NCBI GenBank assembly: GCA_030430845.1
Contig: JAUIKE010000006.1
Coordinates: 1 to 64,000 of the forward strand
Length of the DNA: 64,000 nucleotides
Direction of reading: 5' to 3'
From: Bacteroidia bacterium
GTDB taxonomy: Bacteria > Bacteroidota > Bacteroidia > Chitinophagales > Saprospiraceae
Translations under genes and position numbers: made by a program
Shown here: positions 24,978 through 33,553 of the stretch, one piece after another
Position numbering within the stretch: position 1 is the first letter of the stretch
Layout of the letters: the number at the start of each line of letters is the position of its first letter
The notes under the pieces: model-generated
Told to the model about the DNA's origin: nothing
Databases searched by the model: none
Seen by the model: the letters and a program-made list of their open reading frames with translations, nothing else

Positions 24978-25130
24978 AATGAAATTGTTTGAGGTTAAAA
25001 TAAAATTAGCTATTGACAATTGGGTCAATTGTTTTTTAGAATATGGATTATGGAAAAAGATAATTTCAGGGAAGTCGGATGGAATGCTTAATCGATACTG
25101 AAATATACACAATTTCAGTAAAAAAAATAA

Positions 25131-25154
25131 AAAAACAGCTTTTAAGCTGTTTTT
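25131..25154 (-). terminator. Terminator of nusB
   Basis: Stem AAAAACAGCT/AGCTGTTTTT with a 4-nt loop and flanking A/T runs sits immediately after the nusB stop codon on the minus strand. Confidence 0.8.
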
Positions 25155-25155
25155 T

Positions 25156-26091
25156 TTAATCCAAAAGCCCGCGGCCTTTTTTGTTGATCTTTCCTTCTTT
25201 GTTAAGCTTTTTCATCAGTCGGTCGAGGATACCGTTAATGAAGTCTTTACTTTTATCTGTGCTGTACACTTTGGAGATATCCACAAATTCATTAAGTGTT
25301 ACTTTGGCTGGAATGGTAGGGAAGTCCAACAATTCACAAAGCGCCATCTTAAGCAGGATCATATCGATGATGGCTACTCTTTCGGCGTCCCAGTTTTTTA
25401 GGCTTGGTTCGATGATATCTAATAACTCTTTGTCAGTTTCAAACACTTTTTTAAGCAGCTGCTCACCAAAATCTTTCGTGGTTTCAATAGTCGGGCGATA
25501 GCTTTCATAAAACATAGGGGTGGCAGGGAGGGCCTTGATGGTTTTTTTGATGGCTCCGACAACCAGAGATTTGTCGACTGACCATTGAGGGGAGTAGTCT
25601 TCCATTTTTTCCTCAAAGGTTTCACTGCCGGTACAATGTTTGTAGAGATTCAGCAAGATCTTTTGATGGTCTTCCTGTTGAGCTTCTGCCAAGTCGATAT
25701 AGCTTTTGTATTCTTCCGATTTAGCAAACTCGGTATAAACGAGCCGAACCGTATCTTCATCCATGGCCTTATCAAATTGATAAGTTTTGACCAGGCGAAG
25801 GAAACCCTCGTTTTTGAGTAAGGAAAGGGAAAGAAGGTTGCTTGCAATTTTGGCTTTAAACTTTTGATCTTCTTCTGTGGGTAGAAATTTAGCCTCTCTA
25901 TTGGCAAGATCCTGGCGGGCATAATTCAAAACCTGGGTAAAGGCATACAAATTATAAAGATATAACTCAAAAGATCGGTTGATACTTTTCTGATATCTAT
26001 TAACAGCTTCACCTATTTCTAATTTTTCATCTCTACTCATCGAGTAGAGGATCTGCATAACTTTAATGCGGATGTTCCTTCTACTTAGCAT
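25156..26091 (-). CDS. nusB: Transcription antitermination factor NusB
   Basis: Works with NusE (S10) and NusA/G on rRNA operons. 311 aa, about twice the length of E. coli NusB. Bacteroidota versions have a long N-terminal extension, and this one begins MLSRRNIRIKVMQILYSMSR. The C-terminal NusB fold is seen in LLKKVFETDKELLDIIEPSL, ERVAIIDMILLKMALCEL, FPTIPAKVTLNEFVDISKVY and KSKDFINGILDRLMKKL. The basic C-tail (NKEGKINKKGRGLLD) may touch RNA. It is monocistronic between two hairpins. Confidence 0.95.
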   Translation of the reverse strand: MLSRRNIRIKVMQILYSMSRDEKLEIGEAVNRYQKSINRSFELYLYNLYAFTQVLNYARQDLANREAKFLPTEEDQKFKAKIASNLLSLSLLKNEGFLRLVKTYQFDKAMDEDTVRLVYTEFAKSEEYKSYIDLAEAQQEDHQKILLNLYKHCTGSETFEEKMEDYSPQWSVDKSLVVGAIKKTIKALPATPMFYESYRPTIETTKDFGEQLLKKVFETDKELLDIIEPSLKNWDAERVAIIDMILLKMALCELLDFPTIPAKVTLNEFVDISKVYSTDKSKDFINGILDRLMKKLNKEGKINKKGRGLLD

Positions 26092-26128
26092 ATATTCAAC
26101 TGCTCATTCAGGTGGAAAATATTTAATT

Positions 26129-26166
26129 ACCTAAGGTTTGCCGTCAATCGGCGGCAAACCTTAGGT
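26129..26166. terminator. Hairpin between BT_3928-like gene and nusB
   Basis: A 15-bp stem ACCTAAGGTTTGCCG and complement with an 8-nt loop. It could terminate the DUF1599/BT_3928 operon, although it lies about 125 bp past that stop, or belong to a repeat. Confidence 0.6.
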
Positions 26167-26290
26167 CAATCAATTTTTGTTCCAAAGTACATGATTGCAA
26201 AGAAAAGGTAATTTTTATAAAAACGCAGGCTCCTAGCTTTTTATTTATAAAAAAGTGTAGGTAAGCTGGATGTCCTACTTTACATTTACC

Positions 26291-27778
26291 TTATTTTAAA
26301 TACTTTGATTTGATTTGTTCAAAGTCCTCCGGCAGTTTTTTAATGTGCCACTTCTTAAGGATCTTACCATTGTGCAGGAGCACTACTCCCGGATTAGACC
26401 GAATGATGGTTTTTAACAAAATATCATCTGCCGTGTATACAGGATAATCGGCGCCGATGGCCTGCCTGAAATCAGCAAGCTTTGAGGTAGTTGCCGGACC
26501 GGTGATGCCATATACTTTTACATTTTCCTGTATGGCTGCTTCCATGATGGGGTTCACCTTTTCTTTCCAAAGTTGGGTATAATTCTCATTCCAGGTATAT
26601 ACATCCACTGTTGTGGGGTTTTCCTGGATCTCTGCAATTTTTCTTTCTACGATTTGTTCCTCTCCATTTTGCAGTGTGTCTAACTCAAAGATGGTATCTC
26701 TCACTATTACCTCCTGCGAGCTGGCTTTCCCGATTAATTTATGGGCGACGATCATGAAACTGTAGCCGGGTTCGGAAAGGATGTCTTCCGTAACGCCATA
26801 GCCCTCTGCATCAGAAACATCAAATTCGCTGATCTTATTGATGGCGATATCAGGCTCGGATTTGATCTGTTCGCTTTCCCAAACTTCTTTATCCGAGTAG
26901 TTTTTATATTCTTTCAGGTACTGATCAAAAGGAATTTCCACGACCTGGCCGGTTTCTTTATTGGTTAATTTATATGCCGTTACCGTGATATTGCTAATGG
27001 CGTCATCCTGCTTGGCTTTTTCTTCTGCCAGGTTCACTCCTTCTTTGAAGGGGCGAAAATCAGTATGAGGTAAGTCCCAACTGTAGTTGCTCAGACAATA
27101 TAGGATTAGGCCGGCCAGTGCAATCCAGAGTATGCCTCTTCTAACACCGGCACTCAGAACCTGGTGCATAGACTTGTGGAAGAAAAGGAAAATAAGTGAA
27201 GGAACCAGTAGGAAAACATCCTTCATGAAAGACGTTTTGGGCTCTAATTTGATAAAGTCTCCAAAACAGCCGCAATCCGTCACTTTCATATTGGTATCTA
27301 CATAGGGGCCCCATTGTCCGAACTGGAAGAAGTTCACGCCTTCCGGTACGTAGCCTGTCAAATAGGTGAAACCAGTCAGGAATGTGAAAAAGGCTACTAG
27401 CAGGAAGAAAGCCCAGCTCGTAAACTTAGGCCAGGAGCCCAGCAAAAGCATCAAGCCCAGGATGATCTCAAAAATGATCATGGCTACCGAAAAGCCGATG
27501 GCATATTCAGAAAGGGTAGGGAAGATGGGCGCCAGGAAAGACATGGCCGTATCTTCAAAAGTACCCTGAAACTCGGCAAAATATTGCTCCATCTTATAAG
27601 CGGTGCCAAGTGGATCCACGGCTTTTACCCAGCCGGAGAAAATGAATAACACCCCGCAAAAGTTTTGAAGCAGACTGACAATCCAGTTGTTCATGTCATC
27701 CTTAAAAAAAATGCCAATGAGGACGGTCAGTAAAACGGCAGCGATTGCAACGATCAACACTAAGGTTCCTAATGTCAT
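26291..27778 (-). CDS. BT_3928/DoxX-like membrane protein with thioredoxin-like end
   Basis: A 495-aa inner-membrane protein. Several N-terminal helices (about 5-230) have a DoxX/MauE look: FCGVLFIFSGWVKAVDPLGT, GFSVAMIIFEIILGLMLLLG and FFLLVAFFTFLTGFTYLTGY. A conserved VTDCGCFGDFIKL block (CxC) is typical of the BT_3928 family. A soluble periplasmic part (about 250-495) ends in a thioredoxin-like region (VDVYTWNENYTQLWKEK, PGVVLLHNGKILKKW). The layout suggests membrane redox work, but the function is unknown. It overlaps the DUF1599 gene by 4 bp, so translation is coupled. Confidence 0.85.
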   Translation of the reverse strand: MTLGTLVLIVAIAAVLLTVLIGIFFKDDMNNWIVSLLQNFCGVLFIFSGWVKAVDPLGTAYKMEQYFAEFQGTFEDTAMSFLAPIFPTLSEYAIGFSVAMIIFEIILGLMLLLGSWPKFTSWAFFLLVAFFTFLTGFTYLTGYVPEGVNFFQFGQWGPYVDTNMKVTDCGCFGDFIKLEPKTSFMKDVFLLVPSLIFLFFHKSMHQVLSAGVRRGILWIALAGLILYCLSNYSWDLPHTDFRPFKEGVNLAEEKAKQDDAISNITVTAYKLTNKETGQVVEIPFDQYLKEYKNYSDKEVWESEQIKSEPDIAINKISEFDVSDAEGYGVTEDILSEPGYSFMIVAHKLIGKASSQEVIVRDTIFELDTLQNGEEQIVERKIAEIQENPTTVDVYTWNENYTQLWKEKVNPIMEAAIQENVKVYGITGPATTSKLADFRQAIGADYPVYTADDILLKTIIRSNPGVVLLHNGKILKKWHIKKLPEDFEQIKSKYLK

Positions 27779-28341
27779 GCTTCTTCAGATTTAAGTTGTA
27801 AACGGTTTTCTTCTATTTTGATTAATGCAAAAATAGCATAGTTAATGATATCTCTGTAATTGGCATCCATGCCTTCGGAGATCAGGGTTTTTCCCTGATT
27901 ATCCTCAATTTGTTTGACGCGCAGGAGTTTCATCAGGATCAGATCCGTGTAGGAACTGATGCGCATATCCCGCCAGGCCTCTCCGTAGTCGTGATTTTTC
28001 TGGTCAAGTAGTTGCCGGGTTATGTTTACTTCCTTGTCATACAACTCTTCGACCTGCCCGGGATCCATTTCGAGCGGAAGCCCCTCAGCGGCCTCCAACT
28101 GGATCAGCGCCATAATGGCATAATTGATGATGCCGACATACTCGGTTTCGACTGAATCATTAATTTTTTGATGCTCCAGTTCTTCGATATTTCTTATACG
28201 CTTGGCCTTAATGTATAGCTGATCCGTTAGTGACCTGGAACGCAGGATCCGCCAGGCGGTACCATAGTCCTTAGTCTTTTGAATGAAAATATGCTTGCAT
28301 TTATCAATAGCCTGGTCGAATTGTTGGAGCGTGTCTTGCAC
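27775..28341 (-). CDS. DUF1599 protein (tandem domain)
   Basis: About 188 aa with two copies of one domain. Copy 1 has CKHIFIQKTKDYGTAWRIL and SLTDQLYIKAKRIRNIEE. Copy 2 has QLLDQKNHDYGEAWRDM and SYTDLILMKLLRVKQIED. Each ends with an INYAI-ALI block. The function is unknown; the fold resembles MazG-like all-alpha nucleotide hydrolases, an inference. I chose the GTG at 28341 because a -7 box TATCTTTG (28365-28358, minus) lies just upstream and the protein then begins right at the domain. An upstream TTG at 28443 would run through a palindrome shared with the next gene's leader. Confidence 0.83.
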   Translation of the reverse strand: MQDTLQQFDQAIDKCKHIFIQKTKDYGTAWRILRSRSLTDQLYIKAKRIRNIEELEHQKINDSVETEYVGIINYAIMALIQLEAAEGLPLEMDPGQVEELYDKEVNITRQLLDQKNHDYGEAWRDMRISSYTDLILMKLLRVKQIEDNQGKTLISEGMDANYRDIINYAIFALIKIEENRLQLKSEEA

Positions 28342-28435
28342 AATTACAATTTTTTCCCAAAGATATAAATTACCCTTTCGTTTTTGGCTTATTAGGATGT
28401 CAAACTTTGTTAACAAGTCGTGAATGTTGTTTTTG

Positions 28436-28465
28436 GACTTCAAAAGTCTCGAGACTTTTGAAGTC
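28436..28465. repeat. Palindrome P1 of a matched pair around the DMT transporter gene
   Basis: A 30-bp perfect palindrome, GACTTCAAAAGTCTC and its complement. It differs from the palindrome at 29384 at only a few paired positions and lies between divergent genes. Confidence 0.7.
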
Positions 28466-28511
28466 TAAGAAAAAGTCTAATATTGCTGCAGTAATCAAAA
28501 CACGACCTGAA

Positions 28512-29384
28512 GTGATCTATTTAATCCTATCCATATTATGTTCTACAGCCATTGTATTAATCTTTAAGCTATTCCAGCAGTGGAAGGTGCATACTTTCCA
28601 GGCCATTGTTTTTAACTATGTGACCTGCGTGATTTGTGGCTGGGCCGCTCTTGGAAGGTTTCCTATTGAAGAAGGGTTTTGGCAGACGGTTTGGTTTCCC
28701 TGGGCATTGTTCTTAGGTTTTGTGTTCATTACCGGTTTTAATATCGTGGCCCTAACTGTTCAGAAGTTTAATGTGACCATGGCGACGGTGATGCAAAAGA
28801 TGTCCCTGTTGCTGACAGTTGTATTTGCCTTTGTCTTTTACCAGGAATCCTTCAATGTGCTTAAGGCCGCCGGGGTGGTGACGGCCGTGGCAGCCATATT
28901 ATTGGTTAATCTTTCAGCAAAGGGGAAGTTGTTTGAGTGGAATATTTCGCCGCGCTATTGGCTCTTCTTGCCTATTCTGACCTGGTTGGTGAGTGCAACT
29001 ATTGAGATTGTTTTTTTACATCTGGAAAAGCAGACAGGGGCGAGCTCAGATATTGGTTTTGTGAGCTTTCTATTCGGAACGGCGGCCGTGCTGGGTGGGA
29101 TTCCACTGCTGATTGGTTACATCAGAGGCCGGTTCAAATTTGACTGGAAGAGTTTGGGAGCGGGCGTTTTCCTGGGAATCCCTAATTTTGGCTCGATTTA
29201 TTTTTTACTTAAGTCGTTGGGTATTGGGTTGGATGGTTCGGTCGTTTTTCCGATAAACAATGTTTCGATCATTGCTTTGTCGAGCTTGGCAGCCCTACTA
29301 TTTTTTAGAGAAAAATTAAATAGATATAATATTATTGGGGTGTTGGTCGCTATTTTTTCTATTTTATTGATAGCATTATCCTAG
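28512..29384 (+). CDS. DMT-superfamily (EamA-like) transporter
   Basis: About 290 aa with ten predicted helices in two EamA-type halves (VTCVICGWAALG, MATVMQKMSLLLTVVFAFVF, NFGSIYFLLKSLGIGLDGSV, FPINNVSIIALSSLAALLFF). The substrate is unknown; relatives export amino acids, nucleosides or drugs. The open frame reaches back to 28407, but the first part overlaps the divergent gene's leader and a palindrome. A GTG at 28512 starts cleanly at helix 1 (VIYLILSILCSTAIVL). No ATG lies near there, so the start is uncertain. The stop codon merges with the second palindrome. Confidence 0.8.
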   Translation: MIYLILSILCSTAIVLIFKLFQQWKVHTFQAIVFNYVTCVICGWAALGRFPIEEGFWQTVWFPWALFLGFVFITGFNIVALTVQKFNVTMATVMQKMSLLLTVVFAFVFYQESFNVLKAAGVVTAVAAILLVNLSAKGKLFEWNISPRYWLFLPILTWLVSATIEIVFLHLEKQTGASSDIGFVSFLFGTAAVLGGIPLLIGYIRGRFKFDWKSLGAGVFLGIPNFGSIYFLLKSLGIGLDGSVVFPINNVSIIALSSLAALLFFREKLNRYNIIGVLVAIFSILLIALS

Positions 29385-29413
29385 ACCTCAAAGGTCTCGA
29401 GACCTTTGAGGTC
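29384..29413. repeat. Palindrome P2 of a matched pair; likely terminator
   Basis: A 30-bp perfect palindrome, GACCTCAAAGGTCTC and its complement, starts at the last base of the DMT transporter stop codon. Its partner is at 28436. Confidence 0.7.
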
Positions 29414-29432
29414 TTAAAACAGCAGTTGCTAA

Positions 29433-30086
29433 ATGATTGACCATTACAAAACCATTGCCGGGCCCTCAACAGGCGAGTTTAAGGATCGCGGCAGTAAGTT
29501 CTTCGCCTATGCCTTTCCTGTTTTTACCGAAGCGGAATGGCAGGAAGAATTGGAAAAAATAAAAAAAGAACATTTCAAAGCCCGGCATCATTGTTACGCA
29601 TACCGCCTTGGTGTCGACCAGAATGACTTCCGGGCCAATGACGACGGCGAGCCCAGCGGCACTGCCGGCCGGCCCATCCTGGGTCAGATCGATAGCTTCG
29701 AACTGACCAATGTGATCGTCATCGTTGTGCGATATTTCGGTGGAACCAAACTGGGCACCTCAGGCCTCATCAATGCCTACAAGCTCAGCGCTGCCGCTGC
29801 CCTCGAAAATGCAGTGATCGAAGAACGACTCATTGAAGACGTCTATAGCCTGGATTTTGATTACCAGCTCATGCCCAATGTGATGAACGCTCTGAAAAAA
29901 ATGGAACTGAATGTCATAAAACAGGATTTTGGGAACAAAGGACATATTCAAATCGCTATCCGGCAAAGCGAAGTGGAGTCCACGCTTACTCAACTGAAAG
30001 CACTGATCGCCAATGTGCATCTGGAAGAAGTGGAAGGATTGGAGGAAATTGAAGGATTAGAACTGGACTTATCTTATACAAGGTAA
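29433..30086 (+). CDS. YigZ/IMPACT family protein
   Basis: A 217-aa member of the UPF0029 family. The N-terminal half has the hallmark FKARHHCYAYRLG, NDDGEPSGTAGRPILGQI and IVVVRYFGGTKLGTSGLINA. The C-terminal half is a small ferredoxin-like DUF1949 domain (YQLMPNVMNALKKMELNVIK). Eukaryotic IMPACT binds Gcn1; the bacterial role is not settled and may involve ribosomes or RNA. It lies 19 bp after the palindrome, and the hairpin at 30087 ends the transcript. Confidence 0.93.
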   Translation: MIDHYKTIAGPSTGEFKDRGSKFFAYAFPVFTEAEWQEELEKIKKEHFKARHHCYAYRLGVDQNDFRANDDGEPSGTAGRPILGQIDSFELTNVIVIVVRYFGGTKLGTSGLINAYKLSAAAALENAVIEERLIEDVYSLDFDYQLMPNVMNALKKMELNVIKQDFGNKGHIQIAIRQSEVESTLTQLKALIANVHLEEVEGLEEIEGLELDLSYTR

Positions 30087-30120
30087 GAAGTTATCCTGGG
30101 GCTCGCCCCAGGATAACTTC
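30087..30120. terminator. Bidirectional terminator
   Basis: A 15-bp perfect stem GAAGTTATCCTGGGG and complement with loop CTCG, between convergent genes. Confidence 0.85.
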
Positions 30121-30123
30121 TTG

Positions 30124-30948
30124 TTATTTAGAAATCACTAATCGTGTGCTGATTCTGGCTGCTCCCTTACTTAAAGAAACAATATACATTCCTTCACTCA
30201 ACTGCTCTCCCTCGAAAGCAATTCGATTCTGCCCTTCAAACAATCGCACATTTTGGTGGAGTACCCGCTCTCCTAAAACGTTAAAGGCCTCCAGTGTATA
30301 TTGCCCGCTTTCCAGACTTTCAATCTGTAACTCTGCCCGGCCGTTAGTAGGGTTCGGACTGATATTGAAACCATAAATCTCCTCCAGTTCATTTACCCCG
30401 GTTGTCATACATTGGGTCGCATCTTCGCCAAAAACGTAAAGCGAGTAGCTGCCAGGGAATAAAGCCGGGTCCGGAAAGCTGATAGGCAACATTAAGCCAG
30501 GTAACCATACGGCGGCCTGAATGGATAGAGGATTGTCCCCTACATTGGCAGCATTCGTTGGTGTACCGTATAAAACAATACATCCAATTACCTCTTCTGA
30601 AGAGAAGGAGCAATTCGGAGGATTACAAGCATAGGAAATCCCATCCGGCAGCCCACCAACGGCTGTATCAACAGGGATGGTTATTGAATCCAAGGCGGCT
30701 CTAAGCGTTATGGGACCTACCGGAATAGAAATACTATCGGGGGTTACCACCGTAAAAACAAAGTTAAACGCCTGGTTCAAACAAGCTGAATCCGTAATAC
30801 CCTGATCCGGAAACATTTCGGATACCGGCAAAGGATATACACCGGCATCGGCTTCTCTAAGCGTTGTATCCGGCATACAAGCAGGATCCTGAGCTTGTAG
30901 CTGAAAAGCAAAAACCATTAAAACACCAAGAAGTAGAATGTTCTTCAT
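30124..30948 (-). CDS. Secreted protein with C-terminal T9SS sorting domain
   Basis: 274 aa. Signal peptide MKNILLLGVLMVFAFQLQAQ. The middle is beta-rich with paired cysteines (ACNPPNCSFSSEEVIGC). The end is a type A sorting domain: FNISPNPTNGRAELQIESL, YTLEAFNVLGERVLHQNV, and EGMYIVSLSKGAARISTRLV. The sorting domain sends the protein through the type IX secretion system to the cell surface or outside. The function of the cargo part is not recognised. Confidence 0.85.
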   Translation of the reverse strand: MKNILLLGVLMVFAFQLQAQDPACMPDTTLREADAGVYPLPVSEMFPDQGITDSACLNQAFNFVFTVVTPDSISIPVGPITLRAALDSITIPVDTAVGGLPDGISYACNPPNCSFSSEEVIGCIVLYGTPTNAANVGDNPLSIQAAVWLPGLMLPISFPDPALFPGSYSLYVFGEDATQCMTTGVNELEEIYGFNISPNPTNGRAELQIESLESGQYTLEAFNVLGERVLHQNVRLFEGQNRIAFEGEQLSEGMYIVSLSKGAARISTRLVISK

Positions 30949-31121
30949 TTTGGGAAATTTAAAATGAATAAATGTTTTTTGAGAAAATAACTTAAACCAT
31001 TTCCATTTTTATTCTCCCCCAATATAAAATATTTGTCGGAAGTGTAACCAAAAAAATAAAATTTTGATCCCTTTGGGCTGAAACCTTAACAGAAAGCTTA
31101 TATTTAATCATTCAATAAATG

Positions 31122-31161
31122 ATTGGTAGGTGTTGGCGGCCGCCCGCCAACACCTACCAAT
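31122..31161 (+). repeat. 40-bp palindrome in the TonB receptor leader
   Basis: An 18-bp arm, ATTGGTAGGTGTTGGCGG, and its perfect complement lie 20 bp before the start codon. On RNA this would be a very stable hairpin just upstream of the start, so it could restrict translation. It may also be a transposed palindrome. No riboswitch core is visible in 30949-31121. Confidence 0.65.
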
Positions 31162-31180
31162 CTCAAATAGTTTATTGGGC

Positions 31181-33493
31181 ATGAACACAAAAGCGACCCT
31201 TCTGTTTTCTTTAATATTTTGTTGCCTTGCTTTTACTTCCAAGGCTCAGTACTCAGTCATTTCAGGGAATATTACAGATGCTAAAAGTGCAGAACCTCTC
31301 ATTGGAGCAAGTGTCCGGGTATCGAGTGATATCGGCACGATCACCGATGTCAACGGGTATTATGAATTGCGTATGCCTCATGGCGACTATACGGTAGTCA
31401 TATCTTACGTGGGATATGAGACTATTCGAAAAAAAATCAGCTTGCTGCCTCCCGGAGAAAGTGTTTTGTTGAATTTCGAGCTCCAAACAGCATCAGAAGT
31501 GTTGAACACAGTTACGGTTACTTCAGGGAAATATGAAAAACCCCTGGGAGAAGTCACTGTTTCTTTAGAGGTTTTACAGCCGGGACTGATTGAAAGTAGC
31601 AACAAGCAGACCCTCGACCAGGCCATCGAAAAAATTCCCGGTGTGCAGGTCATCGATGGGCAAGCCAATATCCGAGGTGGCTCAGGCTATTCTTTTGGAG
31701 CCGGTAGCCGGGTATTATTATTACAAGATGATATCCCCATTCTGCAGCAAGATGTAGGTTTTCCCAACTGGTTTGATGTGCCAATGGAAAATGTCGCTCA
31801 GATTGAAGTAGTAAAGGGAGCTGCTTCAGCCCTTTACGGTTCGGCGGCTCTGAATGGGATCGTCAACTTCCGAACTGCTTTTGCTAAAGAAAAACCCGAA
31901 ACTAAGGCTTCCGTTTTTTACACCCACTTTATGAATCCGCCGGAAGAGTCGTTGAAATGGTGGGATAAAAGTGCCCCTTACTCGGGCGGCCTAAGCCTGA
32001 CGCACAAGCAAAAGTTCGATAAATTAGACTTGGTTCTGGGGGGAGCTTATCAGAATCAACAGCCTCATTTGAAAAATGCGTACCGCAAATTTGGTCGATT
32101 CAATTTGAATACCCGATACCGCTTCACCGATCGCTTGTCGGCGGGCTTGAACGCTAACCTAACCTCAGGGGGCAATAATATTTTCTTTTACTGGATAGGC
32201 AGAGATCAGGCCTACGAGGAATTTCCAGGCACTAACTCCCGGTCTGATTTTACCCGATATAATATTGATCCTTATATTACGTACTTCGATGGTTCCGGAA
32301 ACAGGCATAAGCTGATGGGCCGGATCTACAGCGTCGACAATAAAGTCAGCAGCGGCCGCTCCAATGCTTCTACAACGGCCTATGCAGAATATCAGTTTCA
32401 GCGCCAAATAACTGAATGGGAACTTGTGGCGACGGCCGGCTTGGTCTATTCTAATACCAAAGGAACGGCTGCACTTTATGGCGATACCACTATGTACTCC
32501 CGAAATCTGGCTGCTTATGCCCAATTAGATAAAAAGTTTTTTGACCGACTTAATCTATCCGTCGGCTTTCGCTTTGAAGAAAACCGGATCGATAACCCGG
32601 GCTTTGAGTTGAGTTTCCTGACCGTAGAGCCTTCTCTGGAACAGGAATCGAATCCCGTCTGGCGTTTTGGAATGAATTACCAGGCGCTTGATTACACCTT
32701 TTTGCGGGCTTCTTATGGACAGGGCTATAGATTCCCGACTATTGGAGAGAAATTTATTTTTACGGATGTAGGAGGTTTTTCAGTGGTTCCGAACCCAAGT
32801 TTACGCTCTGAAACGGCCTGGTCGGCCGAAATCGGACTGAAACAAGGCTTTAAGGTGTCCTCCTTCGAGGGCTTTCTGGATATTTCTGCTTTCTGGACCA
32901 AATATATGGATATGATGGAGTTTAACCTGCTCCGGGTCCCTGATCTGAATATTCTGGGTTTTCAATCCATTAATATTGGAGACACCAGGATCAATGGTTA
33001 TGAAATATCCGTCACTGGTCGCGGTAACTTTTTTGGCCTGGAAACGCAAATCCTGGCCGGCTATTTGAATATTGATCCCCGCTTCCTTAGTTTTGATCCA
33101 AGCCCCCCTCAGGGAGAACCGACCGTCGGGCAAATCAACGCCAATAATTCTTCTTCAGATGAAGATATTCTTAAGTACCGTTCCAGAGAATCTTTTAAGC
33201 TGGATATTCAGTCAAAGTATAAACGCTTCACGCTTGGCGCGGCTTTCTTTTATGCTAGCCACCAGGAAGCTATTGATGCCATTTTTAATTTGATCATCCC
33301 TGGCTTACAGAAATTCAGAGAAGAAAATGATACAGGATATCGCTATTTAAATGCCCGCCTGTCTTATCAGGCCAGCGAACAAATAAAAGTGTCGCTCTTG
33401 ATGAATAATGTGTTTAATACTTTGTATATCCTAAGACCGGGCCTGATGGAGGCCCCCAGGAATCTGACGATCAGGGTGGATGGAAGTTTTTAA
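31181..33493 (+). CDS. TonB-dependent outer membrane receptor
   Basis: About 770 aa. Signal peptide (TLLFSLIFCCLAFTSKAQ), then a carboxypeptidase-like regulatory domain (SGNITDAKSAEPLIGASVRV, VISYVGYETIRKKI, about 25-105). A plug domain follows (IEKIPGVQVIDGQANIRGGS, VLLLQDDIPI, VEVVKGAASALYGSAALNG-type block) and a 22-strand barrel to the end. Such receptors import siderophores, cobalamin, metals or glycans. No SusD partner gene follows, so a siderophore or metal substrate is more likely than glycan, by inference. The ATG at 31181 starts the signal peptide. Confidence 0.93.
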   Translation: MNTKATLLFSLIFCCLAFTSKAQYSVISGNITDAKSAEPLIGASVRVSSDIGTITDVNGYYELRMPHGDYTVVISYVGYETIRKKISLLPPGESVLLNFELQTASEVLNTVTVTSGKYEKPLGEVTVSLEVLQPGLIESSNKQTLDQAIEKIPGVQVIDGQANIRGGSGYSFGAGSRVLLLQDDIPILQQDVGFPNWFDVPMENVAQIEVVKGAASALYGSAALNGIVNFRTAFAKEKPETKASVFYTHFMNPPEESLKWWDKSAPYSGGLSLTHKQKFDKLDLVLGGAYQNQQPHLKNAYRKFGRFNLNTRYRFTDRLSAGLNANLTSGGNNIFFYWIGRDQAYEEFPGTNSRSDFTRYNIDPYITYFDGSGNRHKLMGRIYSVDNKVSSGRSNASTTAYAEYQFQRQITEWELVATAGLVYSNTKGTAALYGDTTMYSRNLAAYAQLDKKFFDRLNLSVGFRFEENRIDNPGFELSFLTVEPSLEQESNPVWRFGMNYQALDYTFLRASYGQGYRFPTIGEKFIFTDVGGFSVVPNPSLRSETAWSAEIGLKQGFKVSSFEGFLDISAFWTKYMDMMEFNLLRVPDLNILGFQSINIGDTRINGYEISVTGRGNFFGLETQILAGYLNIDPRFLSFDPSPPQGEPTVGQINANNSSSDEDILKYRSRESFKLDIQSKYKRFTLGAAFFYASHQEAIDAIFNLIIPGLQKFREENDTGYRYLNARLSYQASEQIKVSLLMNNVFNTLYILRPGLMEAPRNLTIRVDGSF

Positions 33494-33498
33494 GTAAG

Positions 33499-33547
33499 TA
33501 AGGGGTTGTGTAAAAACGAGGAACGAGTTTTTACACAACCCCCTTAT
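33499..33547. terminator. R1-type lone hairpin used as bidirectional terminator
   Basis: The stem contains GGGGTTGTGTAAAAAC facing GTTTTTACACAACCCC, around the loop GAGGAAC. Stem and loop match the right end hairpin of R1 copy B. It lies 6 bp after the TonB receptor stop and 7 bp before the convergent gene's stop, so it serves as the terminator for both. Confidence 0.8.
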
Positions 33548-33553
33548 TATTAT

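Noticed and set aside
30949-31180. Cobalamin riboswitch upstream of the TonB receptor
   Set aside because: I looked for the B12-box type core and saw only the 40-bp palindrome; nothing else supports a riboswitch.
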